A program made the position numbers and the translations under genes. A stretch of 64,000 nt of DNA from Chlamydomonas reinhardtii (lineage: Eukaryota; Chlorophyta; Chlorophyceae; Chlamydomonadales; Chlamydomonadaceae): the NCBI RefSeq assembly GCF_000002595.2, contig NC_057006.1, forward strand, positions 5,501,356-5,565,355. The letters are read 5' to 3'. Of the stretch, positions 10,499 to 28,250 are shown piece by piece. Every line of letters begins with the position of its first letter. The stretch's first letter is position 1. The notes beneath the pieces were generated by a model. The model did not search any database. It was given only the letters and a program-made list of their open reading frames with translations, and was not told where the DNA came from.

Positions 10499-12671
10499 AT
10501 GAGCTGCGACGCCTGCGGTGTGGCCGCGGCGCCAGTCGCGGGCGCTGGCGCTTGCCCGGCGGGGCCGACAGCCATTTACGAGCTTTACAAAGGTGACAGA
10601 CTCGTCCTGCACTCCATTCCCGCCTCCTGCATCGAGCAGCGCGACAAGTGCTTCAAGGACAGGTCAGGCTCTGCGGCGGGGGCTGGAAATACCAACCGAC
10701 ACTGACCCCACTAGCGGAGCGTCGGCACAGTGTCGTGGGGGCGGAGGATGAGTCACCGGGTCGCTTTCCGTCTTGCCTTCCTTTCCACACGCACCCACCC
10801 CCTTTCCGTTGCATGCACTCGCCCCCTCTCCTCCTCGCACACGACACACTCGCTGCCCTGCAGCTCCTCACTAATGAGCGGCAGTGTGCTGTTCTTCAAG
10901 GGACTGCGGCACCAGCCCAGCGGCCAGCAAGTGGGGTCCGGCGTGGCCAGGTTCGGTGAGCGGCCAGGGCGGCCAGCAGGCGGGGGCGGCGGGGTCGGGC
11001 AGGCGGGAGACGGCAGCGCATCGCGGGGAGCTGCAACATGTGCTGCACTTACGGAGCCTGCGGAGGTGCAGGCGCTGCCCGCAGATCACGTCGCCGCTAC
11101 GTGTGCAGTGTATTGAGGCGGCGAGGCCCTGTGAAGCCAGTTGTGCTGCCGCTGTGCGTTCCAACCTCCATCCCCAGTTCCCCACCCGCTCCCTGCAGGC
11201 GACCGGGACCGTGTGAACCAGACTGTGTTCGCCTCGCTGCACGACCTACAACGCGTGTGTGAGTGGTGATCAAAGCTGTGGTCAGGCTGTGTGGGATTGA
11301 AACCCGTGGATGAACCTTTGTGCAGGAATTGTGCGAGCTGATTTGGGCGCGCTGACCACCATCACCGTTCCCTTGGTAGCTGCACTCCTTCAGTATCACT
11401 TGGCACCATGGCTGCCCCCACTTCGGGCTTGGACCCAATGCTCCTCCTCTCAACCCCGCTCCCAAGACCACTCCCGCACTCCCGCACCCCTTCACCTCAG
11501 GGGAGTCGCACGAGCGCATGGAGGCCGCCAAGCCGCCGCACCAGCGCCACCCCGGCGGCCCCTACGTCTACTTCGCACACAACGACATGGCCAACACCGC
11601 CAACGCCTGCGGTGGCCAGCCGCCCCCCAGCTACTGCGACTGCCGCCCGGGCGGCCCCGGCCCCGGCTGCCTGCTCCGCACACGCGACTTTGACTTCCGC
11701 GGCCACTGCGAGCGGCAGCCGCTGCCGCACCTGCCGGAGGAGGCGGAGGCGTGCGGCATTGAGGTGCGCGGGCGGGCGTGGAAGCGGGCAAGGCAAGGAA
11801 GCAGGGCGAGGCTTGGGTGGGTAGGGGTGCGCTGAGCGCTTGCGACGTTGGCAGGCTGCTGCCAGCTTGTGCGTTTGGTGATGCATCACTCAAAGCGCAC
11901 GCTTTGTGTTCTGCTTAACCCCACCAACACACACATCGGACATGTCCATTGCCCCTTTAGCACCCTGCCACACTGGTTAGGATGGTAGTGTTTCCCTGTG
12001 ACCCCCCTGCCGGCCAACCATCAACACCCCTGCAGTGGAACGAGCTGCGTGCGGCGCTGTCCTACGACAATCTGGTGGGGCTGGCATTCATACACGACCC
12101 CGGCCACGACCCGCGCCAGCACAAGGCGGCGGCGGACGCGCTGAGGCAGCGGGTGGCGGAGGCGGCGGCACACGCGGCGCGAGAGGCAGCGCTGGCGCGC
12201 AGCGGCGGGGCGGCGCTCGGGGATGCGTACAGAGTGGACGACGAGGGCGGTGCTGAGCAGCAGGGTGGGCGGAGGGAGGCGCAGGTGTTGGCCGGTCGCG
12301 GCGACGGTGGTGGAGCCACGGCGGCGGAGGCGGAGGCAGAGCAGGAGGAGGGGGAGCAGGAGGTCGCCGCCCGCGGCGAGCGCGCGCTGACGTCACCAGC
12401 GGTGCCGCGTCTGGAGATGTACGTGTTCATTTTGGAGCAGGAGCACGGCGTGAATGGGCACCTGCTGGTGGAGGAGCAGGTGGGCGAGGGGGAGATGGGC
12501 GAGGCGGAGAGGTCCGGGCGGCGGCGGCGGACGGTCGGCCGCGCGGTGACGTTTGACGAGTACCTGGCGCGCTGGCATCAGCGCCACGGCAGCGGCGCAG
12601 AGAGTCAGGCAACGAAGGCCCGGCGGGTCATGTGCCCGGAGCCGGCCGGGGCAGTGGCGGAAGAGGCGTAG
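10499..12671 (+). CDS. Unrecognised protein with Cys motifs and charged C-terminal region
   Basis: Five exons: 10499-10662, 10864-10955, 11199-11258, 11501-11763, 12036-12671; 404 aa, phases exact. No family recognised. The start has MSCDACGV and two further Cys around 40-48 (SCIEQRDKC). The centre holds GGPYVYFAHNDMANTANACG and YCDCRPGGPGPGC, which could bind metal or form disulfides. Exon 5 starts WNELRAALSYDNLVGLAFIHD, then a long Ala/Arg/Glu-rich stretch likely to be coiled or disordered, then RLEMYVFILEQEHGVNGHLL, which looks like a structured strand pair, and VTFDEYLARWHQRH near the end. No signal peptide or membrane helix. Start chosen at the ATG in GGACATGAGC; an upstream in-frame ATG at 10148 is possible but precedes low-quality sequence. 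Confidence 0.7.
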
Positions 12672-13427
12672 AGGGTGGTGGACACACGTACGGCGAGTGA
12701 CGGGCGCCGGTCGGTTGGTTGTGCACAGGCAGCATTGGCACATACGACGGAGACGTGTGGGCATTCGGCTGCACAGGCGCTGACGTGTGTGTGAGGAGGC
12801 CAAGAGGCTGGGACGCTGTTGCATTGCTCAGCGTTGTTCTGTTCGGGGAGTGGCGACGCTCCCCGAGTAACCTGAATCGTGACCTGAATGGGCTGGCTGG
12901 CGTCCATGCTTACAGACTCATACGCAATTTCAAGTCATCTTCGTGAACCCTGTCTCCATCAGCAGGTCCGTCTCGTTTGCAATGCAATTTAACCGTCGCC
13001 AGCATGTGTCGTCCATGACCATGCTGTCCCACACGTAAGACCACGGACTGCTTTTCACACCACCCTGAGCCCAGCCCCCCGCAAGCCCGTGTTTTATAAA
13101 CAGATATAGTACCGTGTCACGTTGCGACATATATACGCGCGATCTCCCAATCCCAGTCAACACCACACACTGTCATGTATCCACCATGGGTGTAGCATGA
13201 CCGCCCTGTCACTTCCGTTTCATCGTGCTTGCTCGGCACCACGAACACACTGCTCGCCATCCACAAAAGTAGTTTATAAGCACTGGCTGACGAGCCTGTT
13301 GCCAAGCTTACCGCCGCACCAACGGTCGACTGTACATAGTTTCATGAATCCGACGCTGTCCATACAGCCGTTGTGGCCGCCGCAGCGCACAAGCCGTCCA
13401 CGGCCGCCGCCGCTCCTGCCGCGCGAC
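12672..13427. other. Convergent intergenic
   Basis: 3' UTRs of the unrecognised protein (+) and the C2HC gene (-). A minus-strand TGTAA is at 12910-12914. No plus-strand TGTAA seen. No coding signal. Confidence 0.45.
12910..12914 (-). terminator. Candidate poly(A) signal TGTAA (C2HC gene)
   Basis: TTACA on the plus strand, 514 bases beyond the stop codon of the minus-strand C2HC gene, a normal 3' UTR length for these algae. Confidence 0.4.
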
Positions 13428-19089
<5,662 letters not shown>

Positions 19090-19673
19090 TGAACCCGCCT
19101 GCCCAGGCGCGATGCTCCTGCCGCCTGGGCCTAGATGCTGTAAGGCGTGGCAGAGTGCTCCGCCATCTACATGGACGTCCGCTGGTAGGGCGTCGTCAGA
19201 ACCCGGCCACTAACTCCCTCGACATGCAAGGATGCGGCACACACCCTTTGCCGCACGAGGAGTAGGCGTAGTGGTAGATATATGTATAGACTGCTGCTCA
19301 CTCAGCCTAGTGTCCGCGCTTGACCATTAAATCGGTGCAAGGCCAATCGAAGGCGCGAAGCTGGGCGTTCCACTACGTTTGGTGGTATTTATAAATATAC
19401 GGTTTTTCGAGTATCCTCTTTGCAGCAGGCGGTAAAGCAAAGCAATGGACGGAATGAGCGGCCAGCTAGGTTCCCAATTCACAAGTTCTTGGTGGCTTCG
19501 CATGCTCAGTTGCCATGGCATCCCACCAAATAAAATCTGCTTTTTAAAGTGTGGGGGATCAATTGAGCGCACAATTACGTGCTGCGCGTGCACTAGTTCA
19601 CTTGCAAGCATACAGCCCGCGCAGCACCTTGCTTCTGTACTCATAAGTTGGTCCCTACCGACTTCTAGAAAGA
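19090..19673. promoter_or_regulatory. Shared divergent promoter region (C2HC / MEKHLA)
   Basis: 584 bases between divergent start codons. TATA-like stretches occur at 19272-19284 and 19386-19399 (TATTTATAAATATA), the latter about 275 bases before the MEKHLA start. Which gene each serves is not shown by sequence alone. A 105-codon open frame at 19327-19644 (-) has no family features and is not called. Confidence 0.4.
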
Positions 19674-22631
19674 ATGCAAATGTCTCATAGGGTCTCGCGG
19701 GCAGCGACAGGGCTAGGGTGTCGGCGCTCTGTGGTGGCCGTGCCGGTGGTGGCAGCCCCGCGCCGTATCTGCATTCTCGCGGCCAAGAAGGGCGATAAGG
19801 GCGGCAAGGGCGGCAAGGGGGCTAAGAAGTCGGCACTGGCGGACTTGCTGAAGAAGAAGGTGAGGCGCGCTCGCGGCCAGGCACAATGTCGTAGGTGGCG
19901 TGTCCAGGGATGCCGCGTGGACGCCACGCCACGGCCCAGCAGCCACACCCCGGTCGCCCCGATCCGTGTACGCGCATAAGGTGGTGTGCTAGCCTAGCAT
20001 GCAAAGCACTGATCTGGACATGCTGAACACATAGGCGAGCGCCTTGCCATCTGACTCACGGCCGCCCCCGACGGCGCTCCGGCCCCGTAGGAGGAGGCTA
20101 CCGGCAGCGCCGCCGCCACTGAGGGCGCCAGCAATGCAGTGCCCGCTGACTGCGTGTCTCCAGAGGGGCGAATGCTGGTGAGCATGTGAGGGAGTACATG
20201 CGGGAGAAGATGGCTGGGTGGTTGGGGGCATGTGCCCCCGCATGATGTGCCTGGGGCGATTACCAGCATGTAGCCTCCGCTCAGCGCTCTGGTGCAAACA
20301 CCTGGTACTACACCCTCCACCAGGTGTTCACGCTGGCTGACTCTTACTACCGCCTGACAAAGAAGTGAGTGGCGGCGGAGCTTCCGCTGCTAGGCAACTA
20401 GGCCGCTTCGGCTGGGGTTGGGACTCTGTCACTAGACACCCACGCGTGAAGGCGGTTGGCAGATATCTCTCAAAGCATTGTGCCGTGCCAGCGCCGGCTG
20501 GGCCTGATAATAGCAAGACCTGGGGCCCTGGGATGGCAACGTTCGATCGCAAGATCCGCAACGCACCTTTCGACAGCTATGCTCCGCGTCGGATTGCCCT
20601 CTGCCTTCGCACGCTAGCCGCCTGACCAGAGCCAGGAGCCCAGGACCCAGCCCACACGCCGCTGTCGCTTCGCCTGTGTGCTCGTGTGTTTCCAGGTACC
20701 TGCTGGAGGGCGTGGACTTTGAGAAGCTGCCGGCGGCGCTGTTCCGGGCGCCCTTCGCGCTGCTGGCACACAACAAGTTCCAGGTGAGTCCGGTTGCGGG
20801 GAGAGGGGAGGGCGTGTGTGGGACAGTACAAGTAGTGTTGCGGCGTGTGCTCGGGAGGGAATAATAGACAGTACAAGGTGTGTTGCGGCGTATGCTTGGG
20901 AGGGAATAATGGACTATTGGTGTGGCTTGCCTTAAGGTTATGCACGGAGCTGGCTCCAGCTACCCGCTAAGCGACCACCTGCCCGGCGGGGCCAGGGTGT
21001 GGCAATCTACTTGCGCCGTATGCCCTGGATCTTTCCATTGCCACAGGAGGGTGTCAAGGACCCCGTCTATATCTACGGCAACCGGTGAGCGCCACGTGCT
21101 GGGCAGGGCGTGCACAGGCGGGTTGTCTGGAGTCGGCAACTTGGCGGGCGAGCATGTGCTTGGGGGCTTGAAGCGTGCGCGCATGGTTTGTAGTCCACCT
21201 GCACATCCATCACCTGCTGTTGCTACGGCAGTACACGTGAGCAGCAGCGCCAGGCTCACCTGCCCCACCACCTGTCCCGCACCTCCCGCCCTCATCATCA
21301 GCGCGGCTCTGGATCTGTTCGAGAAGAGCTGGGACGACCTGCTGAAGATGCCGTCGCGGCTGTCCGCGCCGGTGGACGAGTCGGCGCAGACGGACCGCGA
21401 CGGGCTGCTGGAGAAGGCCGCAAAGACCGGTTACGTCACAGGGTATGAGGCCTGGCGCGTGTCATCAACCGGCCGCCGCTTCAAAATCAAGGTGCGCCTG
21501 CGGGAAAGGCTGGGTTGGTGCAGGGGTTAGTAAGTTTTTCACGCCAGGAGCCGCGCGGGGCGCCGCCGCGCCGTGTTGTGTGGCACGTGTTTCAGGGACG
21601 GGGTCCTCTTGGGCGTCGCTGTGCATTGACGCATGCCGCTGTCGTTGTCGCTGCCTTCGCGTCTGTGTCCGCGACGGCGCGACCCTGCGTGCAGGACGTG
21701 ACGCTGTTCAACTTGATTGACCGGAGCGGTGAGTCGCGCGGCGGGCCAGGGCGGCGCGGGAGGCAACAATGGATGCCGCTTGTGCGGGCTCGGAGCATCC
21801 TGGGAGAGCGGACAGGTCATCACGCGCGCCCGCGTCCGCACACGGCTGCCACCTCTCGTTGCCTCATGTCACACACCTCACGTTCATGCTGCAGGCACCA
21901 AGATCGGCCAGGCGGCGGTGTTCAGTCAGTACGAGACCGAGGACGGCGTGGGTGAGTGGGCTGGGCCCTGCGGCTGCATTCATGGCGGGCAAATTTCGCA
22001 GGTGTCGACAGCAGTGAGCCCTGCAGGGTTGTGTGTCAGGCTTATGAGGGTATGCCATATGTCATACAGTAGCTGGCGGCGGGACCATTGCCTTCTTTGG
22101 CCGCTCTCACCACAGTTCACACCATCAAGGGAAGCGAGCCGGACGTGGAGGAGGAGGCTGCGGCGGCGGGACCAGCCATTCCCACACCCGAGGAGATTGA
22201 GGCGGCGGAGGCGGCTGTGGCGGAGCAGGCAGCGCACGTGCGGTCACTCAAGGAGGTGCAGGTGGGGCATCTTGTATGTGTGTTGTGAAGCATGAGGCGA
22301 AGGGAAGCACAAAGGCCATGCGAGCGATGCGGTGTCACCTGGTGTGATGACCCTCGCTGTGTGTCATGTACCGTGTTAGGAATGCGTGTACGTGCTTAAA
22401 TGGACGCGTGTGCCAGTCTACCGCAACTATGCTTTGCATGTCTGATTGAAATGCCCGCCTGTTATTGCATGGGTTTGGCAATTGCAGGGCCTGCAAAACA
22501 ACGACATCCCAGTCCAGATCGCCGTCATGGAGCTGAAGAAGCGGAAAGAGAAGCTGGCGGCGCTACAGAAGGCGCTGGATGACGCGCTGGCGGCCAGCAA
22601 GGCCGCGTTTGATGACGACGACGACGAGTAA
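19674..22631 (+). CDS. MEKHLA-domain protein with C-terminal WHEP-like helical segment, likely plastid
   Basis: Ten exons: 19674-19859, 20091-20177, 20324-20364, 20696-20783, 21047-21084, 21302-21491, 21695-21728, 21895-21951, 22116-22261, 22488-22631; 336 aa, all in phase. The first ~35 residues are basic and Ala/Val-rich, like a plastid transit peptide, followed by Lys/Gly repeats (KKGDKGGKGGKGAKK). Residues about 92-245 match the MEKHLA (PAS-like) domain: YIYGNRAALDLFEKSW, DLLKMPSRLSAP, GYVTGYEAWRVSSTGRRFKI, FNLIDRSGTKIGQAAVF. In plants MEKHLA sits at the end of HD-ZIP III factors; stand-alone forms occur in bacteria and algae. The end, HVRSLKEVQGLQNNDIPVQI then a Lys/Leu helix, resembles a WHEP-TRS helix-turn-helix. 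The tail is DDDDDE. Role unknown; signal sensing is a guess from the PAS-like fold. Confidence 0.85.
20822..20911. repeat. Two-copy 45-bp tandem repeat in intron
   Basis: Units 20822-20866 and 20867-20911, both beginning GACAGTACAAG and ending GGGAGGGAATAAT, differ at a few bases. Located in intron 4 of the MEKHLA gene. Confidence 0.85.
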
Positions 22632-22689
22632 AGAATGCGTGTGCGCAATGGGTTGAACAAGTGCCGGCGTGGTGGTTGTGCTGGGTGTG

Positions 22690-22694
22690 TGTAA
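22690..22694 (+). terminator. Candidate poly(A) signal TGTAA (MEKHLA gene)
   Basis: TGTAA 59 bases after the stop codon in GTGTGTGTAAAGG. Confidence 0.5.
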
Positions 22695-23338
22695 AGGATG
22701 TGTCAAGGGCTAGAACGAGTGTCACAGTAGATTGCGACATTACAGTAGAGGTGGCGTCAACGGCAGTATTAGGGCAAATGGTTCTGGTCCGTCTGTGGTC
22801 TGGCCTGGCCTGGTCCGGCATGTTATAAGCTGACGTGCAGTTGGCGTATGGACGAGCCAGGCCTGGTGTATGTGCAGGGTTGCGCATGTGTAACCTGGTG
22901 CCTGATGATTGGGAGAGCAAGAAATGCATCGGCTGCAACAGGGACCTGCTGGCGCAGCTCACGAGGGAAGTCTGCTCTAGACCTGCATAGGCGAGGCATC
23001 GATACAGCCCACCCACGCCAGCGGACTGTCACAGTGTCACTGGCCAGCCATGCTGTCCAGCTAACCGGAACATTGGCTCTCTTGCAGTCGCCGCGTTCCC
23101 ACACAAAGCAACAATGTGTTTGGTCTTCGCCTAGGCCGGAACGGTGCAAATCCCATGGCGAAGCGCCCCAAGCTACCCAGCCCCGCACCCCCTTCCCCGT
23201 GCCGCCAAGCTAGTCTTAGGCTACCCCTTTAACCGGCACTAGGCGCAATTAACTTGTCAAATGAGCTCAGGCCGTCCGGCCTCGGATGCCCTCACCACGG
23301 ATGCCACGGAGGTCGGCTGGACAGTGACAGTCAGCAAC

Positions 23339-23343
23339 TTACA
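23339..23343 (-). terminator. Candidate poly(A) signal TGTAA (EF-hand gene)
   Basis: TTACA on the plus strand about 1.0 kb beyond the stop codon of the minus-strand gene; the distance makes it weak. Confidence 0.25.
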
Positions 23344-24360
23344 CGCCAGGACAGGAGCCCCACGAGGTTTGCAGGCCCCCCGCGAGCCCACTCTCAATCG
23401 TCCATATTATGGCATTATTAGAATCAGGCATCTAATGAACCGGTCTATCGGCTCATCCCACAGTTCGAAGCGTTGGGGCTGCCCTAATAACGATGCGGAA
23501 TGGGACATGCGTACAGATGTGTATATGAATTAAATGCACGAACTAAGCAAGGCCCCATTGCTATAGATTACGAGTCGTCATAAGTGAGTGCTTATGGCCG
23601 TGTCTGTGGCATACACACGCCAGACGTCTTTAAAAGGCAGCACGGGTGCGCACGAGCGCCTGGGTGCCCAACTGCCGCACCAATCAACGACCATGATGCT
23701 CAGCCTGCTTGATAAAGACGATGGATGGCGCACATCACTCTTCTCCATCCGGCACGCGCTCCCCCGCTCCATGCCTCCGCTGCAGCGTGAGCTTGCACCT
23801 ATCAACCGGGTGTCAGGGCCACGCGCACACAGAACGAACAGGCAATCGAAGATGCCTCCTCTGCCGCGTCCTGCGGGGCGCCACCTCCATAGAAGCTCCA
23901 CCCCGCTGCCAAGCAACGCAGGAAGCAAAGGGCTTCTGGGAGGCAGAGCATGGTCAACACGCGCTAATTAAGAATCCCCGCCAAAAAGCACGGGTCTTTG
24001 TAATGCATATGGCAATAAAGGAATAACTTGTGCCGGTCCTGATTGTCGGCCTAATGGTTCCGCAGCAGCTGCTCAACAAGCAAGCAACCCACATCGCTGT
24101 GACTAAGCCCACCGTGCTAATTTCGCACCCATGTTGTTGTGTGTCCAGGCCAGCCTTCGCAATACCGCGGCAGTAATCGCCATGTCATCATATCCGCCCA
24201 TGCAACACAATGCACAGTCCATGCGCGCTTGGTCTGTCCCGCGATGTTATGGCATGCGTCACCCTCATGGTTTGTGGACTAACCACGCAATACAGAACAG
24301 CTTCAAGTAGCGGTCCGGCCTGGTCCTGGCCCATGCCTCGCGCCCCCCTTCAGCCATTGA

Positions 24361-26838
24361 TTAGCAGCAGAAAGAGGCGGTGGTGGCAAGCGTGCTGTAG
24401 TTGGCCTTCTCGCACAGAGCAAAGTTCTTAGACGTGAAGCGCGGCCAAGTGGGCGAGCCGCAGGCGGTGTAGGCAGCGCCGCAGCTGGTGGCGTTGACGC
24501 GCGAGGTGCATGACGCCGAGGCCGCGCCGTTCAGCGTGTGGGTGCTGTAGCCATAGACAGTGTAGGACTCTGTGTAGCAAGCGGCATTGGCGACAAGGCA
24601 GCGATTGTTTCATGAGGCCATGTTGAACATACGTGGGCCATGTTGTCAAGTCAAATGGATCACGACGCGGCCAACGGGTGCTCCTGGGTCCGGCACATGC
24701 TCTGTCCTCCGGCAATGTAGCCCAGCTTACTATGCACCGCCTGCACCGTGACAGGCCCCTGCCCCAGCTCACCCCCTGCGGCCGGGCCCTGGATGGGTGC
24801 CCGCTGTCCGTTGACGGACCCCAGCATGCCCGTGGCCGCCAGCAGCATCCCGCCGGTCCCCTCCAGGTACCAGGCGCCGCCCTGCAGCACCAGCACTCCG
24901 TCCTTGGTCTCCACGCGCAGCGCAGTGCTGGTGGCGCCGGAGGCCGCGGCGACAGCCGCCCGCGTGACGCCCAGCACCGACATCTTGGCCTGCGCAGTCA
25001 CAGCCACCTGAGGCGGCAGCTGCATGCCTTGAACCTGTGGGCGTGGGCGGAGAGGGAATGGTGGAACCAGGCCGGAGCATATGCTGCTGCTGCTGCCCGC
25101 GGCTTCTCATGTCCCAGGAGTCTTCGCGCACATAACACGGTCCAGAATGGCGAAGTGCCCATGCAGAGGCTTCGCTCGCGTCAACTTGATGTACTCCGTA
25201 GTCCCCCAGCCCCAGTAAGCACGCACCACGATGTGGTCGATCTTCAACAGGTCATCGTACGAGACGCCCTCGTACACCGCCATCTTGACGGTGGGCACGG
25301 TGGTGGACAGGCGCGTGACGCTGCTGCTGTTGCCGGCGCCGCCGCCGCTGCCGCGCAGCACCAGGCTGCTGTTGGCGACGGAGATGTCCGACATGCCCAG
25401 CGAGATGGGCGTGCTGGTGCCCTTCACCACCCACGTGTTGCCGCTCACCTGCGCGCACCGGGACCACCGGAGGCTGCGCGCTGGGACCCATAGGATGGCT
25501 CCAACACGTGCAGCAGCCCTTACTGTACGGCTGGGACGTCAGGCACCACCAACCAGGCTACCGTATCGCCACCAGCAGCATGCGTTGAACGCAGACAGCT
25601 CACAAGCCCCGCCCTGCCCCTGTACAGGGCGCCCTGTGACCCACTCCGCACCCCCGCACCCTCCCCCGTCTGCCGTGCAGGTTACCTCCGTGTCCTTCTG
25701 CGCAAGCATCACCGCCCAAGTGAGCGCAAACAGGGAGCCTAGCAGCAGGACGAAGTAGACGACGAGGCCGAGCAGGAGGCCTCTGTGGGAATCCCAGGTG
25801 GCAAGTATACCGTATAGTCACTATGTGGCTGTGCATGCGCCTGCCGTTACTGCGTTCCCACTGGGCTTTGCATGTGTGGATGCTGTAAAGGCATTGCTGT
25901 TCCGTGGCTCAACTCCCTAGGGCCTGTGCTTTCATGGGCTGCACTCCGCCCCACTTACAGAAATATTTTGTTTTGGAACTGCTCGCGCACCAGATGGTTG
26001 ATGACCTCCTCCAGCTCTGGATGAAGCGGGCCGGGTCACGGGGGAGCCGCACTGGTTCATTTGCCAGCCAGTGAGATGCACCTGATGAGGTCGCCCTGCT
26101 GGCCAGTGCCTATTAGGGCACCCACAACCCGCACGTGGCGCCTGGAAACCCTAGACTTGGTCCTTTATGTGCTTCTCCACGGCCAACACCAGCTTTTTAG
26201 CGCATGCTGCGGATCCCGCATGCCGCAGCGTCGCGTGACCGGCTGCTGCCCGTGGCCGGACCCCGCTGCCAGCGAGCTGCGGACGCGTGGGGAGTCCAGC
26301 GGCGCACCCTGGCCGCGCAGCGCACCTCTGCCCAATGCACCAAGCCGCCTGGTCACGGGCCCATGCATCAGGGACCCTGAAGCACGCCTTCCCCAGCACC
26401 GACAGGGACTCGCCTGGCGCACGTGCGAGAAATGTCGCTTGATGCGCGCTCACCTGGTCGCGTGATTTTCTGGTCACCGTCCTTATCATACTGCTTTAGC
26501 ACCTCCCTCAGCTTGGTATTGACCTCTGCATTGCAGGGCACGACCGGCCGGTCCATGTGCGTGTGTATCAGCGGATGTGGTCACACTCTGGCCAGCATTG
26601 CCCAAGAGCACTAGCCCACGTAAGACTTGAACGCAATAACGAGGCCCAGCACACTGGGAACACTACGCGTGCCGGTCAGCGTTCGAGTTCGTGAAGGGCC
26701 CAGCCCAAGCCCAGCTCGGTCGCTAATCGGGAGACAGGTCTTACTGGACATCCGGATATGGCTGCGGTTGCTGCCTCCAGAAGTCCGCTCTTTCTCCATG
26801 TTTTGCGAGTTTGGCGTCGCTTCTACTGCTGCTGACAT
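24361..26838 (-). CDS. Unrecognised EF-hand, single-pass membrane protein with large non-cytosolic domain
   Basis: Seven exons: 26838-26620, 26523-26454, 26016-25959, 25782-25686, 25448-25137, 25034-24773, 24569-24361; 408 aa, all phases consistent. Residues 74-115 form one EF-hand (helix TKLREVLKQY, loop DKDGDQKITRPE at 86-97, helix LEEVINHLVREQF). Loop positions 1, 3, 5, 8 and 12 are D, D, D, I, E; position 6 is Gln instead of Gly. The loop is made only by splicing exon 2 to exon 3. Residues ~117-143 are a strong membrane helix (LVVYFVLLLGSLFALTWAVML). The remaining ~260 residues carry NSS, NYS and NAT glycosylation sites and a Cys-rich end (CTSRVNATSCGAAYTACG, final FCC), as in an extracellular or luminal domain. 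No family recognised. It may couple calcium on one side to an exposed domain on the other; that is inference. Confidence 0.75.
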
Positions 26839-28250
26839 TCCTCAGTACCTCCTAACCTAGCGTCCTTGCTTGAAATGGTTGATTCGGCTTCGCAGAGCTC
26901 TGGTTGCTGGAACCAGCACTCTAAAGGGCTCTAATGGCAGCGAGCCGCTCGTGGCGCAGATTCACTCCTCGTAGCTTCAGGATTACGCTAAACGAAGACA
27001 GCGTGAGGTCCTTGGTTGGCTTACAGAAACTGAGAAGCGGTCAGAAGCGTGGACTGACAGTACTGTTTTTTTGATACTTCCAAAGTATAAGTCGCCGGGT
27101 AAGAAATGTAATGAGCACCACTCTTCCGCAATTGTATACCACACATGTGTTCAAACTGGACTGGGTGGCAAATTGCCAAAACTTCCAATCTCTGCATGCC
27201 CCGCTGCCTTCTCTGTTGCTCAGCCCATGAAGGGCATCACTAGACCTTCAACAGACTGATGCAGCAGAAAGCGCAGGCAGCGTGGCTTTTGGAGTCCCAG
27301 CAACTCAGCATCAAGGACGTCGTTCTCACCGCCCGTTCACCGCCCTCCACCGGCCCTGGCCTCGATAAGTCCCCCGCAGAATTTACAAAAAGCTCTGAGC
27401 ACGGGCAAGCTGCAAACACACTTTTTACGCTTACGGCACGCGGCTAGGGTTGATCTTAGGCCAGCCACATGATGCCACGCATGATGCCGAGCTCACTCCC
27501 TCGCTCGACCCGCGCTCTGGCCAACATGACCGCTGGGCCAGCAGCACCCAAGCAGCCCCTGTACCCAACCGTCATGAGCACCGTTGCCTGAGTGGCTGGG
27601 TCCGACATCACGTGCCCAATCGCTGAGCCCAGCGCCTTCGTAGTTCGCATTACATGCACACATGCTGCCGAGTCCACACTGCCCTGCCGAATCCACGCTA
27701 CTACCCAGTTCAGTCTGTACTACCCTGCCCAGTCCACTTTCTGCCCACCGTCACCCACATGCGCCGTGTTCTGTACACGCCATATCATTGCGAACATATC
27801 CACTGGAAGCTGTCGTCTCTCAAAAAGCCTGCTGACTCCAAGCTTAGGCCCAACAACACTCCCCCACTCAGTCCTCGTTTGGCGCACACATCTCCCCAAA
27901 CTTTGCCATTCCCTGCGCACCGTTGCGACAAGGACACATCGGTGATAACGGACATTTCTGCAGCTGTGAAAGGAGGACACCCAGCCACACCTGTCGGTTA
28001 CCCACTTGTCGACTACCGTCTTCCCACACGGCATCCAAAGACCACCCGGAACGGGCCCTACCTCTCGGGCACCTGCCGACACGGCAGCCTGTCTGCACTG
28101 CAGGCCACGTTTAGTGGCGCCCTTCACACTGCCCGCCGCCCCTGCCACCCCCTGCTGCGGCGTTGGCGGATTCGAAGATGCCGTGCTGCCGCTGCACGAT
28201 GACCTGCTGCCCAAAGTTGCTGCAGCCCAGAGCTGCCGCCGCGGTGTTGG
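26839..28250. other. Intergenic between minus-strand genes, 1.4 kb
   Basis: Promoter side of the EF-hand gene (26839 onward, AT-richer to about 27250) and 3' UTR of the dioxygenase gene. Minus-strand TGTAA at 27650-27654. No coding exon recognised. Confidence 0.45.
27650..27654 (-). terminator. Candidate poly(A) signal TGTAA (2OG dioxygenase)
   Basis: TTACA on the plus strand about 600 bases beyond the stop codon, inside the expected 3' UTR length. Confidence 0.4.

Larger units (their letters stand above)
22632..24360. other. Convergent intergenic, 1.7 kb
   Basis: 3' flanks of the MEKHLA gene (+) and the EF-hand membrane gene (-). TGTAA for the plus gene at 22690-22694; a minus-strand candidate at 23339-23343. 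Open frames here are short and show no family features. Confidence 0.45.

Noticed and set aside
19327-19644. 105-codon minus-strand frame in the C2HC/MEKHLA gap
   Set aside because: No conserved motif, sits where both promoters must be, and codon use is AT-rich unlike neighbours.
26151-26489. 112-codon minus-strand frame in the EF-hand gene
   Set aside because: Falls in intron 2; splicing 26454 to 26016 gives a perfect EF-hand loop, so this stretch is not coding.
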